Origin: an uncultured bacterium
Lineage (GTDB): Bacteria; Bacillota; Clostridia; Oscillospirales; Acutalibacteraceae
Assembly (NCBI GenBank): GCA_905215855.1
Contig: CAJMRT010000003.1
Coordinates: 35,135 to 99,134, forward strand
Direction of reading: 5' to 3'
DNA length: 64,000 bases
Numbering within the stretch: position 1 is the stretch's first letter; every line of letters starts with the position of its first letter. The position numbers and the translations under genes were made by a program. The notes under the pieces are model-generated. The model did no database searches. It was not told the DNA's origin and saw only the letters and a program-made list of their open reading frames with translations. Positions 1 through 9,055 of this stretch are shown here, in pieces.

Positions 1-1
1 A

Positions 2-718
2 CATTACGCGACTGACTTTTTTGCTTGCAGTCGTGATGCGGGAAAATACCTTTTTGGAGATTCTATTCTTAAAAAAGATAATTTTAAAGTTCTTCCAAAC
101 GCAATAGAAACAAACAAATACATTTATAATTGCGAAACAAGGAACAGAATAAGAAAAGAATTCGGAATCAGCGATAATACATTTGTGGTAGGATTTGTCG
201 GAAGATTATATTATCAAAAAAATCCCGAGCGTATGCTCAGAATTTTTAATGAAATCTGCAAAAAGCACAGTGATTCTCGACTTATTGTTGTCGGTGATTA
301 TAAATGCTATCCAAAATTTTCAGGACTTACGGATTATGCTGTCAAAAACGGCATTTACGATAAAATCACCTACACAGGTTTGCGTCAAGATGTTCCCGAT
401 GTTATGCAGGCATTTGATGCGTTTGTTCTCCCCTCTCGTTACGAAGGTTTCGGAATAGTGTACATAGAGGCTCAGGCGGCAGGACTTATGACATTCGGAA
501 CGGCAAAGGTAGTTCCCGAAGAAGTCAACTGTACAAAACTTATGAACTTTATTGATTCAAAGAAAACTGACAAAGAATGGGCAGAAATTATTCTGAATAA
601 AAGCTTAAACTATACAAGGGAAGATCTGTCAACTGAAATTCAGAATTGCGGTTTTGAAATTGCCATTGAAGCAAAAAAAATGCAGAAATTTTATATTGAA
701 AAAGCAAACAGACAATAA
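2..718 (+). CDS. Glycosyltransferase family 4 (5' end outside window)
   Basis: This is the C-terminal 238 residues of a GT-B fold glycosyltransferase. The reading frame is open from base 2, so the start lies before the window. Visible family marks are a VLPNAIE segment near residue 32, VGFVGRLYYQKNP near residue 62 (the usual opening of the C-terminal Rossmann domain), and the E-x7-E type segment YEGFGIVYIEAQAAG near residue 147, which in the family binds the nucleotide-sugar donor. It most likely adds a sugar to a lipid-linked oligosaccharide at the inner face of the membrane. It sits 18 bases before a pyruvyltransferase-like gene and is followed by polymerase and flippase genes, so it belongs to an exopolysaccharide or capsule operon. 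Sugar and linkage cannot be told. The family call is firm; the role is inferred from neighbours. Confidence 0.9.
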   Translation, partial: HYATDFFACSRDAGKYLFGDSILKKDNFKVLPNAIETNKYIYNCETRNRIRKEFGISDNTFVVGFVGRLYYQKNPERMLRIFNEICKKHSDSRLIVVGDYKCYPKFSGLTDYAVKNGIYDKITYTGLRQDVPDVMQAFDAFVLPSRYEGFGIVYIEAQAAGLMTFGTAKVVPEEVNCTKLMNFIDSKKTDKEWAEIILNKSLNYTREDLSTEIQNCGFEIAIEAKKMQKFYIEKANRQ

Positions 719-736
719 ATATCGGAGGCAGTATAA

Positions 737-3082
737 ATGATAGGTCTGGCAACTCCATACAAAACTCAAAATTACGGCACAAAATTGCAGGCCTATGCCA
801 TGCAGACAATTTTCTCTGAAATGGGATATGATACTGAAGTTATCAGTTATATGCATATTTCAAGCAAAAAAGATAAAATTCTAACTCTGCTTTCACCCAA
901 AAAGCTCAGAGAAAAAGCCAAGTATAAGAAAGCAGCAAAGAATGCTGTCAGCAATGCCGCTTATACAGAATGCGTTTCTCTCAGAAACAACAAGTTCAAT
1001 GAATTTGTCAACAACAATCTGCGTACAACACGCAACTTTGTAAGTCTTGATTCATTGAAAGAATATTCTAAAAGATACGATGCGGTTATATGCGGAAGCG
1101 ATCAGATATGGCTGCCTGTACATATAAGGCAGAATTATTATACACTTTCATTTGTTCCCAAAGGAACACGGAAAATTGCCTATGCCCCAAGTTTTGGCAT
1201 AAGCACTGTAGAAAATTCTGATAAAAAACTCTACCAAAATGCAATCAATAATTTTGACTTTCTCTCATGCAGAGAGGAAAGCGGCTGCAAACTCATACAT
1301 AATCTTACCGGTCGTGATGCTCAGCTTGTTCTTGATCCTACCCTTATGGTAAGCAAAAAAAATTGGGATAAGATGAGCGGTGACACACCAATCGTGAATG
1401 GAAAATATATATTCTGCTATTTTCTTGGACAGAACCCCGAACACAGAAAGGCTGTAAAGAAACTTGCAGAACAGACCGGCTTTAAAATTGTTTGTCTTCC
1501 GTATATTGAAGGATATACGGAAAGTGATGATAATTATGCAAATATTTCATTGTGTGACATAGGACCCGACGGCTTTATCAATTTGATAAAAAATGCTCAG
1601 TTTGTATGTACGGATTCATTTCACGGCAGTGTTTTTTCAACTATATTTGAGCGTCAGTATTTTGTTTTTGAGCGTTTTGCAAGCGGAACGAAAGGCTCAA
1701 CCAACACCCGCCTTGAATCACTTTTAAAAAGTCTTAAGCTTGAGTACAGACACATTAAAGGCAGTGATGTTTCACCGGATTGGGACAAAAAGATTGCTAA
1801 ACCTATTGACTATAACAAAACCAATGCACTTCTTGCCAATCTTAAAAACGAGTCATTCAACTACATTTTAAAAGTACTTGACGGAATCCCGCCCAAAAAA
1901 GCAAAACATATTGAATTATTTGATAAGTTTGATTGTTGCGGATGTTCTGCTTGTGCCGATAAATGTCCTACAAACAGTATTTCTATGAAGCCTGATGAAG
2001 AAGGATTTTTATATCCTGAAATTGACAAATCGAAATGCGTTGAATGTTCGGCTTGCATTAAATCCTGCCCGATAAAACAGTTTCGCAAAAGTGAAAATGA
2101 TTTTACTGCTTTTGCTGCTAAAAGTAATGATAAAGAAATCAGACACGAAAGCACATCAGGCGGTGTATTTACCCACCTTGCAAAAGCAATCATATCAAAT
2201 GGCGGTGTTGTTGTAGGAGCTGCATTTGACGAAAGTTTCAATGTGAAGCACATTGTCATTGAAAATGAGGAAGATATAAAAAAATTCCGCAGTTCAAAAT
2301 ATGTGCAAAGTAATACTCAGGGTATCTATAAAAAAGTAAAAGAGCTTCTTAGTACAGAAAAAACTGTTATGTTTTCGGGAACGCCCTGCCAAATAAGGGC
2401 ATTAAAAAGCTTTCTCGGCAAAGATTACGATAATCTTATATTGGTTGACCTTTTCTGCCACGGAGTACCTTCTCCAAAAATATGGCAAAAATATCTTGAT
2501 TTTACAAATCCCCAAAAAGAAAAAATTCAATCTGTTTCATTCAGAGATAAACGAATCAGTTGGGAAGACTATTCACTGACCGTCAAATATGACGGAACTG
2601 AAAAAAGTACATTTTGGAAAGATGACAGCTATGCCCGTGGCTTTGGTTTTTCATTATTTAACCGTCCGTCATGCAGCAAATGCCGTCTTAAATCATTCCC
2701 GAGAGTAAGCGACATTACTCTTGGCGACTTGTGGCTTATCGAACAGATTTTTCCCGATTTTGATGACCACAAAGGAACTTCTTTTGTTATCCTAAACAGT
2801 GATAAAGGCTGTAAGCTGTTTGAAAAAATTAAGAGTGAAATTACCTCTAAAGAAATTCCCAAAGATAAACTTAATCTCACCTATCCTGTAATGGGTTCTC
2901 CCACAAAAGCCCATCAGAATCGAAGCAAGTTTTTTGAACAGCTTGATACCATTCCGTTTGACGAACTTATAAAAAAATACGCAACAGTAGACCGAAAACG
3001 AGAATACAAAATAAAACGAAATGAAGTTCTTAATAAAATGGGAGTCCTTCCATTACTTAAAAAGATAAAAAGAAAATTATGA
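737..3082 (+). CDS. Polysaccharide pyruvyl transferase fused to F420-hydrogenase-beta-like iron-sulfur domain
   Basis: This is a 781-residue two-part protein. Residues 1 to about 340 match the polysaccharide pyruvyl transferase family (N-terminal TPYKTQNYGTKLQAYAM, then ICGSDQIW and TDSFHGSVF). Two ferredoxin-type 4Fe-4S clusters follow near residues 398-412 (CCGCSACADKCP) and 434-446 (CVECSACIKSCP). The rest matches the coenzyme F420 hydrogenase/dehydrogenase beta family, with STSGGVFTHLA, SGTPCQIRAL near residue 550, FCHGVPSP and a SCSKCRLKSF motif. The first half should ketalise or modify a sugar of the repeat unit; the second is expected to be a flavin/Fe-S redox module whose substrate is unknown. 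These two families often lie side by side in polysaccharide clusters, and here they are one chain. A GGAGG ribosome site precedes the ATG. It lies within the polysaccharide operon, 13 bases before the next gene. Confidence 0.9.
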   Translation: MIGLATPYKTQNYGTKLQAYAMQTIFSEMGYDTEVISYMHISSKKDKILTLLSPKKLREKAKYKKAAKNAVSNAAYTECVSLRNNKFNEFVNNNLRTTRNFVSLDSLKEYSKRYDAVICGSDQIWLPVHIRQNYYTLSFVPKGTRKIAYAPSFGISTVENSDKKLYQNAINNFDFLSCREESGCKLIHNLTGRDAQLVLDPTLMVSKKNWDKMSGDTPIVNGKYIFCYFLGQNPEHRKAVKKLAEQTGFKIVCLPYIEGYTESDDNYANISLCDIGPDGFINLIKNAQFVCTDSFHGSVFSTIFERQYFVFERFASGTKGSTNTRLESLLKSLKLEYRHIKGSDVSPDWDKKIAKPIDYNKTNALLANLKNESFNYILKVLDGIPPKKAKHIELFDKFDCCGCSACADKCPTNSISMKPDEEGFLYPEIDKSKCVECSACIKSCPIKQFRKSENDFTAFAAKSNDKEIRHESTSGGVFTHLAKAIISNGGVVVGAAFDESFNVKHIVIENEEDIKKFRSSKYVQSNTQGIYKKVKELLSTEKTVMFSGTPCQIRALKSFLGKDYDNLILVDLFCHGVPSPKIWQKYLDFTNPQKEKIQSVSFRDKRISWEDYSLTVKYDGTEKSTFWKDDSYARGFGFSLFNRPSCSKCRLKSFPRVSDITLGDLWLIEQIFPDFDDHKGTSFVILNSDKGCKLFEKIKSEITSKEIPKDKLNLTYPVMGSPTKAHQNRSKFFEQLDTIPFDELIKKYATVDRKREYKIKRNEVLNKMGVLPLLKKIKRKL

Positions 3083-3095
3083 CGGGAGAGTACTG

Positions 3096-4337
3096 ATGAA
3101 AAAACTAATGAATCAAAACTGGTTTATCGCCATAGTATTTATGGTTCTGTATAAACCTGCAATATTTTCACAAATGGCTCAATATCAGACATTTGATAAA
3201 ATTTCAAATGTGCTGAAGGTACTCATCATTGCCGTCCTTCTGGTGTGGGTTTGCCTCTTTTATCAAAAATTTTCAATGTACTTTGTAATATTTTTGTTTT
3301 TCGAAGTTTGGAGGATACTGGCAACGATTTATTGTGACGGAAACTATTCTTCCTTGTTTCTGACAATATTCAATTCTCTTGCAATTGTATTAGTTGTTGA
3401 AATGGGACTAAAAACTGACCCTGATGCACTGCTTGACGGTGCGACCTTTGTTTTGGGAATATTCGTGTTAATTAACTTTATCACTGTACTTTTGTTTCCG
3501 CAAGGAATGTATGAGTTTAACACATACACAACAAACTACTTCCTTGGTTATAGAAATAATTCGATTATGCTTATTTTTCCTGCAATGATTTTTTCGGTTG
3601 TTCGTTCCCTCAGATTATATGACAGATTGACTGTATCTTCTGTCCTGATTTGTGCCGCATCAACTGCGACAGTAATACTTGCATTTTCCGCAACCAGCGT
3701 TATCGGAATTACAATATTTATTCTGTTCCTTTTTCTGGCTCTCCTCAACTGGATGCCGAAGTTTCTTAACATTGTCACATATATTGCAATAAATATTGCT
3801 TACTTTTTCGGAGTAATTATTCTGCGAGTTCAAGAAGCCTTTGCGTTTATTATTGTTGATATGCTTGGAAGGGATTTAACCTTCACAGGCCGTACCAGCA
3901 TATGGGACAGTGCGCTTGAAGCATTTTACAAATCTCCTATATTTGGTGTCGGTGAAATTGATAATCAGGCATCAAGAGATTTAATAGGTGCTACACATGC
4001 TCATAACTATTACCTGAATCTTTTGTACAAAAGCGGAGTCCCCGGATTTTTGCTTTTCTTTACCATCCTTATTATTTGTGGTATTGCCTTATACAAAAAT
4101 CGCAAAAACGGCAAGATTCCGTTTGTTGTGTCAGGCGCTCTTTGCGCATTTATGGTTATGCTGCAAAGTGAGGCTTATTACAACATATATTATTTCTTTT
4201 CAATTCTCACATTATCAACATTCATATCATATGCTCTTCCCCAAAAAGATTCTGAGGGAAATTTCATATATAAAAATAAAAAACAGATAAAATCCAAAAA
4301 AGTAACGATTAAATTTAAGGATGTGACTCATACTTGA
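3096..4337 (+). CDS. O-antigen ligase/polymerase-like (Wzy) membrane protein
   Basis: This 413-residue protein is almost wholly made of hydrophobic segments (roughly ten to twelve membrane spans). Near residue 270 a short loop reads TGRTSIWDSALEAF followed by SPIFGVG and AHNYYLNLLYKSGVPG, the pattern of the Wzy_C/O-antigen ligase family. It probably polymerises lipid-linked repeat units, or ligates them, on the outer face of the membrane. It follows the pyruvyltransferase fusion by 13 bases with a GGGAG ribosome site. Its stop codon overlaps the next start in TTGA, so the two are translationally coupled. Together with the flippase it makes this a Wzx/Wzy-type pathway. Confidence 0.85.
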   Translation: MKKLMNQNWFIAIVFMVLYKPAIFSQMAQYQTFDKISNVLKVLIIAVLLVWVCLFYQKFSMYFVIFLFFEVWRILATIYCDGNYSSLFLTIFNSLAIVLVVEMGLKTDPDALLDGATFVLGIFVLINFITVLLFPQGMYEFNTYTTNYFLGYRNNSIMLIFPAMIFSVVRSLRLYDRLTVSSVLICAASTATVILAFSATSVIGITIFILFLFLALLNWMPKFLNIVTYIAINIAYFFGVIILRVQEAFAFIIVDMLGRDLTFTGRTSIWDSALEAFYKSPIFGVGEIDNQASRDLIGATHAHNYYLNLLYKSGVPGFLLFFTILIICGIALYKNRKNGKIPFVVSGALCAFMVMLQSEAYYNIYYFFSILTLSTFISYALPQKDSEGNFIYKNKKQIKSKKVTIKFKDVTHT

Positions 4338-5734
4338 GCAATGCAAGTAAGGAAAACGGTAAAAATATAAAGGCGAGTGCTTTTTACTTGGTGGGCAACC
4401 TATTCAACAAAGCTCTTGCGTTTTTTACAATACCTATATTCACAAGAATTCTTACAACATCTGAATACGGAATTTCGCAAACCTATTTATCTTGGGTCAG
4501 CATATTAACTCTTATTGTCGGACTTTCGCTTGGCAACTCAATCCGTACAGCGTATGTTGATTTTCACGATGACATTGAAGGTTATATGTCATCAATTTAC
4601 GGTCTATCATTACTCAGTTTTCTTGCTTCATCAGCTTTAATCATTACAGGGATGCTAATTTGGGGAGATATTGACATAATTCTCGTCATATGCTGTCTTG
4701 TGCAATCATATTTTCAGTTTGTTGCAACTGCTATGACAACAAAATATATGATGAAAGTTGATTACATAAGAAAAACCCTTTTGCTGGCACTTCCAAATTT
4801 GACGATTCAGGTTATTGCAATATTCACCATTATGAATATGCACGGCGATAAAAAATACTTCGGATATATTATCCCATACGCCGCAATATATATGGTGGTC
4901 GGAATATATTTTGTAATTTCGTCATTTATCCGAGGAAAAAAGCCTGTAAACAAATTATATTGGAAATATGCACTCACATATTCCCTGCCACTTATATTCC
5001 ACGGCCTTTCACTTGTTCTTCTGTCAAGTTCCGACAGAATTATGATTACAAACCTATATAACTCATCTGAAACCGGAGTTTATAGTCTGATTTATAATTT
5101 AAGTATGGTTGCCATGGCAGTCACCGCATCTCTTGAGGCTGTGTGGGTCCCATGGTTCACCCGAAAACTTATGACAGGTGAGAAATCAACCATTAACAAA
5201 AACATCACAAAATACCTTGAAATTGCCCTTGTAGTCATGCTGTGCCTTATGTTTGTTGCTCCGGAAATAGTAAAAATTATGGCAACAGAACAATATTACA
5301 GTGGTATATATATGATTCCGCCGCTTGTATTTGCTTCCTACGAAATGTATATGTACACCGTATATGTAAATGTAGAGTATTACTATAAATCAACAAAATA
5401 CATTGCTTTTAACACCATTGTAGCTGCGGTTACAAACATTGTGCTTAATTTCATTTTTGTTCCTTTATACGGTGGAATGGCAGCCTGCTTTACTACAGTT
5501 GCTTCTTATATGGTTTCATTTATAATGCACTCAAGACACTCACGCAAGCTTGACAAAGAGCTGTTTCCCCTTAAACAATTTGCTGTTCCAACCTTAATTT
5601 TTATCCTTGCAATTATTCTTGCCTACCTTTTAATGGAACTTTGGATCGCACGCTGGATAATTGCAATTGTTGGATTTATCTGTTATGCAGCGTATGCACT
5701 CTTAACAAAGAGATTTTCAAACTTCCTAAAATAA
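4334..5734 (+). CDS. Polysaccharide flippase (Wzx/MATE-like)
   Basis: This 466-residue polytopic membrane protein (about 12-14 spans) matches the polysaccharide biosynthesis/flippase family. It has the common N-terminal pattern of a Lys/Asn-rich start, then FYLVGNLFNKALAFFTIPIFTRILTTSEYG. It likely moves the lipid-linked repeat unit across the membrane for the Wzy-like protein encoded just before it. The start is a TTG that overlaps the previous stop, with AAGGA about 12 bases upstream; no closer ATG fits the N-terminal family pattern. It is the last gene of the operon and is followed by a strong terminator. Confidence 0.88.
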   Translation: MSNASKENGKNIKASAFYLVGNLFNKALAFFTIPIFTRILTTSEYGISQTYLSWVSILTLIVGLSLGNSIRTAYVDFHDDIEGYMSSIYGLSLLSFLASSALIITGMLIWGDIDIILVICCLVQSYFQFVATAMTTKYMMKVDYIRKTLLLALPNLTIQVIAIFTIMNMHGDKKYFGYIIPYAAIYMVVGIYFVISSFIRGKKPVNKLYWKYALTYSLPLIFHGLSLVLLSSSDRIMITNLYNSSETGVYSLIYNLSMVAMAVTASLEAVWVPWFTRKLMTGEKSTINKNITKYLEIALVVMLCLMFVAPEIVKIMATEQYYSGIYMIPPLVFASYEMYMYTVYVNVEYYYKSTKYIAFNTIVAAVTNIVLNFIFVPLYGGMAACFTTVASYMVSFIMHSRHSRKLDKELFPLKQFAVPTLIFILAIILAYLLMELWIARWIIAIVGFICYAAYALLTKRFSNFLK

Positions 5735-5760
5735 CAATTATAATTTAATCTTTACACAAC

Positions 5761-5803
5761 AAAAGGTCCGATGCCATCGAAATGACATCGAACCTTTTTA
5801 AAT
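5761..5803. terminator. Bidirectional intrinsic terminator
   Basis: A 16-bp stem (5761-5776 with 5783-5798, two G-T pairs) has a six-base loop and ends in T-runs on both strands. It separates the polysaccharide operon on the plus strand from the convergent cohesin-like gene. Confidence 0.9.
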
Positions 5804-5838
5804 TTTACTTTTGTTTGAAATCAATTGCGATTTAGCAA

Positions 5839-7998
5839 TTATTTCTCACCGAGATTCCAATAGCCAAGGAACATACCGTAACCATCAGTACTAGAACCCG
5901 TTACCTTTGAGTCGCATACAACAAATGTTTCACCATTGTGGTCTGCTGTTGTAAATGTACCCTTATTGTATGTTGCGCTATAACTACCGCTCTTAGCATT
6001 TAATACATTGTATCTGGGTGAAAGGAGCGTTCTAAAATCACCGTTACTGTTGCAGAATACAACATTCTTAGCATTATCAATTGCCTCAATCTGATCACTG
6101 TTAAGTGTTACCGAGTATACAGAATACTTACCACCTACGAGAGCATTAGTTTTTAACGATGGAGTATACTTATCGTCTGTCTTCTTCATTTCAATCTTAG
6201 TAAGATCAGCCGGTGAGTTACTTGAACCATACGCAAGATATACTCCCTTGTTCATTGCCTTCTTGCCCTTTACAGGTGCCGGGAATACGCAGTAGAGTGT
6301 TGCTGTGCTTTCTACGATTTTAACTTCTGATGTTGACCAATATCCTGTGAATGTGCCGTAACCCTCAATACTTGAACCGGTGCTAATACCGTCACAGATT
6401 ACAAATGTGTTCTTTGCTCTGTCGGCAAGCTTAGCTTTTGTTTTTGTGTATTCTGATGAATACTCTTTTCCGGCAGGAGCCTTCATTACGCTGTACTTGC
6501 CGTTGATGTAAGTTCTGTATGTACCTGAAGCATTCTCAAAGATTACATATGCTGATGCATCAATTGCTGCCACCTGATCCTCTGTAAGAGTCACAGTATA
6601 TACCGGATATGTACCTGATACAAGCTGACTAGTCTTTGAATCTACATCTACATATGTGCTTGTTCTTGTCATCTTGATCTTATTGAATGAACCAATCTTG
6701 TAATCATTACTGTATCCAATATATACACCCTGATTCCAACAGTTCTTCCACTTTGTTGATGCCGGTGCCACTGCGTATACTGTAGTACACTTTGTCCAGT
6801 ATCCTGTATATGTGCCGTAACCGTCTATGCTTTTTCCTGTTGTTACTTCACCATTCATAATGAATGTGTAATCATTAAGATTTGCAAGAGATGTTTTAGC
6901 TGTGTTGTAATCTGCACTGTATGTTCCTGTCGGAGCTTTAAGAAGATTGTACTTTGAGCTTACATATGTCTTATATGTATTTGAGTTGTTTACAAGTACT
7001 ACATAGATTGCCTTGCTTACTGCCTCTGCCTGCTCTTTTGAAAGTGTTACAGTGTAGAGAGCATATGTACCTGCTGTAAGCTTGTCTGTCTTTAAATCAG
7101 GTGTAAGGAAATCTGTTGTCTTTGTAAGCTGAATCTTTGTGAATGTGTCGATGGCATACTTATTGCTGTATGCAAGATAGATACCGTCATCCCAACATTT
7201 CGGGCTTGATGCTGTCTTTGGTACAACAAAGTTAAGTGTTGTTTCGCCTACCGGCTGAGTTGGCTCAGTTGCAGGAACTGTTGTCGGTTCTGTAGCAGGC
7301 TGTGTGGGTTCTGTTACAGGAGCAGTTGTCGGCTCTTCTGTAGGCTCTGCTGTTGTTGGAGCTGTTGTGGGTTCTTCTGTAGTAGGTTCTGTTGTAGGCT
7401 CTTCACCCTGAACGAGTTTTGCCTCAGCAGTAAATGTAGCACCCTCTACTCTTTCTTCATCATAATTGATGTAAGAAATGTCGATGTTCTTACCCTCAAA
7501 AAGCTCTTCATACGAATCAGCCACTGTACCGGTAAGAATCTGAACATCGAGGTCAACTGTTGTATTGCCGCTGCCTATAACATCAAATGTGAATGTACAA
7601 TAAACGCTCTTCTGCTTGAAGTTGTAAAGGTCAAGACTTGTACAGTTGAAAGGTAATCTGCCATCAAGTTTCTTATTCCAAACGATTGTGTCGCCGAATA
7701 CAGGGAAAACTGTGCTTCTTGTGTTTGTTGAAGTAAGCTTAAGTACAGAGCTGTCATATGTGAGTGTGCTCTGTGTGTTAAGAATCATATTCTTAGCCTG
7801 AAGATTGTATGTAACAACAACCTGTTTTGTATTTGCATTATACTCATACGAAACAGGATCTGTTACATTTGATGTAACATTGATTTTGTTTGTAGAATCT
7901 GTTTCGGCAGCGCTTGCAGAGAATGGGAGAGCTGTGAACATACACAGTACCATCATAACCGCAAGAACCACAGAAAGCTTTTTCTGGATTTTTTTCAT
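5839..7998 (-). CDS. Secreted cohesin-like protein with three copies of an unrecognised ~150-residue domain
   Basis: This 719-residue protein has a signal peptide (KK-rich start, hydrophobic core, cut near ASA-AE at residue 30). Residues about 36-200 form a beta-rich domain resembling cohesins (VVVTYNLQAKN, STLTYDSSVLKLTS, then alternating hydrophobic strands). Residues about 203-250 are a Thr/Pro/Glu linker. Three tandem repeats follow near 252-400, 403-560 and 565-719. Each has a GIYLAYSN-like opening, KTTDFxTPDLKT, a TxAxYTVTLxxxQ helix start, a YKTYVSSKYN-like strand and a closing IDGYGTYTGYW. I do not recognise this repeat; it could be a carbohydrate-binding module, but that is a guess. 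There is no sortase signal, dockerin or membrane anchor at the C-terminus. The gene has its own promoter and a structured leader. The cohesin call is moderate; secretion is firm. Confidence 0.7.
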   Translation of the reverse strand: MKKIQKKLSVVLAVMMVLCMFTALPFSASAAETDSTNKINVTSNVTDPVSYEYNANTKQVVVTYNLQAKNMILNTQSTLTYDSSVLKLTSTNTRSTVFPVFGDTIVWNKKLDGRLPFNCTSLDLYNFKQKSVYCTFTFDVIGSGNTTVDLDVQILTGTVADSYEELFEGKNIDISYINYDEERVEGATFTAEAKLVQGEEPTTEPTTEEPTTAPTTAEPTEEPTTAPVTEPTQPATEPTTVPATEPTQPVGETTLNFVVPKTASSPKCWDDGIYLAYSNKYAIDTFTKIQLTKTTDFLTPDLKTDKLTAGTYALYTVTLSKEQAEAVSKAIYVVLVNNSNTYKTYVSSKYNLLKAPTGTYSADYNTAKTSLANLNDYTFIMNGEVTTGKSIDGYGTYTGYWTKCTTVYAVAPASTKWKNCWNQGVYIGYSNDYKIGSFNKIKMTRTSTYVDVDSKTSQLVSGTYPVYTVTLTEDQVAAIDASAYVIFENASGTYRTYINGKYSVMKAPAGKEYSSEYTKTKAKLADRAKNTFVICDGISTGSSIEGYGTFTGYWSTSEVKIVESTATLYCVFPAPVKGKKAMNKGVYLAYGSSNSPADLTKIEMKKTDDKYTPSLKTNALVGGKYSVYSVTLNSDQIEAIDNAKNVVFCNSNGDFRTLLSPRYNVLNAKSGSYSATYNKGTFTTADHNGETFVVCDSKVTGSSTDGYGMFLGYWNLGEK

Positions 7999-8128
7999 GC
8001 TAATTACTCCTTGAAAATAAAATACTTTAGTGTCACAAGTTGTGACTAACTTCCAAACCTCGGCATTTCAATCGCACCGAATTACCGAGCCTATTTAGAA
8101 TTATAGCACAATAATGATGCACCTACAA
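7999..8128 (-). promoter_or_regulatory. Promoter and structured leader of the cohesin-like gene
   Basis: On the minus strand TTGTAG (8123-8128) and TATAAT (8100-8105) are 17 bases apart. The predicted leader is about 95 nt. It can form CTCGG/CCGAG (8083-8087 with 8059-8063 region) and a palindrome GTCACAAcTTGTGAC centred near 8040, just before an AAGGAG ribosome site. No known riboswitch class was recognised; the palindrome could equally be a protein site. Confidence 0.6.
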
Positions 8129-8315
8129 TAAAGGTGTTATTTTTTTAACGAAAATCTTTCTCTTTTAAATCTGTGCAAAATAACGGTAAATCTGCTATTT
8201 TACACAAATAAAAGTCCTGCTAATTGTGCATATCGTCTTATTTGGACTTTTTTTATAGAAATATAATTAGCAATAATATTATCATTTGCGATTTTCTTCG
8301 ACAATGCTTTTGTAA
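8129..8315. other. AT-rich intergenic stretch
   Basis: Between the cohesin-like gene's promoter and the rpe terminator there is no gene. One imperfect stem (AAAGTCC near 8212 with GGACTTT near 8244, long loop, followed by T-run on the plus strand) is present. I see nothing else I can name. Confidence 0.4.
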
Positions 8316-8351
8316 CAAAAAGTCCGTGTCAAGTATATTTTGACACGGACT
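8316..8351 (-). terminator. Intrinsic terminator after rpe
   Basis: A perfect 12-bp stem (8321-8332 with 8340-8351) has a seven-base loop and is followed on the minus strand by TTTTTG. It ends the operon of the ATPase-like gene and rpe. Confidence 0.92.
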
Positions 8352-8389
8352 ATCTTGCTATTTGTGGTTAAATTTTGTCATTTGGTTTA

Positions 8390-9037
8390 TCAAAAAGATT
8401 TAAACAGTTCAATTGCCTTTGCAGGGTCAGCAGCTCTGAAAACAGCTGTACCCGCAACGCATACATCAACGCCTGCCTCGGCTGCCTGTTCAATTGTATC
8501 TCTGCCAATTCCGCCGTCAGCCTCAATCAGAATATTATCGAGACCTCTGCGTTCACACTCCTTCTTGATTTCTCTTACTTTCGGCATCATATCGGGCATA
8601 AAGCTTTGACCTCCGAATCCCGGTTCAACCGTCATAACAAGCACAAGGTCAAGCTTTTCAAGATAAGGAAATACTGTCCACGCAGGAGTGTTAGGCTTTA
8701 AAACAAGACCGGACTTAATTCCTCTTGACTTTATTTTGTCAATTGTGCTGTCAATATCGGAATCACACTCAACATGGAATGTGATAATATCAGCGCCTGC
8801 ATCGGCAAAATCATCAATATACTTGAGCGGATTGCTTATCATAAGATGAACATCGAAAGGACGGTTTGAAAACTTTCTGACTGCCTTGATAATCGGTGCA
8901 CCAAAAGTTATATTAGGAACAAAGTGGCCGTCCATAACATCGAGATGCATCCAATCGGCACCTGCCTGATCCATTCTTTCTATTTCTTCACCCATTTTTG
9001 AAAAGTCACAAGATAAAAGTGACGGAGCTATTTTCAT
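8390..9037 (-). CDS. rpe: Ribulose-phosphate 3-epimerase
   Basis: This 215-residue TIM-barrel enzyme interconverts ribulose 5-phosphate and xylulose 5-phosphate in the non-oxidative pentose phosphate pathway, in the cytoplasm. Family marks are all present: APSLLSCDF at the N-terminus, HLDVMDGHFVPNITFG (metal-binding His and Asp), HLMISNP, TFHVE, VMTVEPGFGGQSF and the phosphate-binding EADGGIG and VAGTAVF segments. Length is normal. AGGATG serves as ribosome site about 10 bases upstream of the ATG. It follows the ATPase-like gene by 18 bases and probably shares its transcript; a strong terminator follows. Confidence 0.97.
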   Translation of the reverse strand: MKIAPSLLSCDFSKMGEEIERMDQAGADWMHLDVMDGHFVPNITFGAPIIKAVRKFSNRPFDVHLMISNPLKYIDDFADAGADIITFHVECDSDIDSTIDKIKSRGIKSGLVLKPNTPAWTVFPYLEKLDLVLVMTVEPGFGGQSFMPDMMPKVREIKKECERRGLDNILIEADGGIGRDTIEQAAEAGVDVCVAGTAVFRAADPAKAIELFKSF

Positions 9038-9055
9038 ATTTATTTTACATCCTTT

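Noticed and set aside
5839..6000. Sortase or dockerin signal at the end of the cohesin-like protein
   Set aside because: The C-terminus ends GYWNLGEK directly after the third repeat, with no LPXTG-like motif, membrane span or Ca2+-binding repeats.
7999..8105. c-di-GMP riboswitch before the cohesin-like gene
   Set aside because: The diagnostic GGCAAACC and GCAAAGC words are absent. It was kept only as an unclassified leader.
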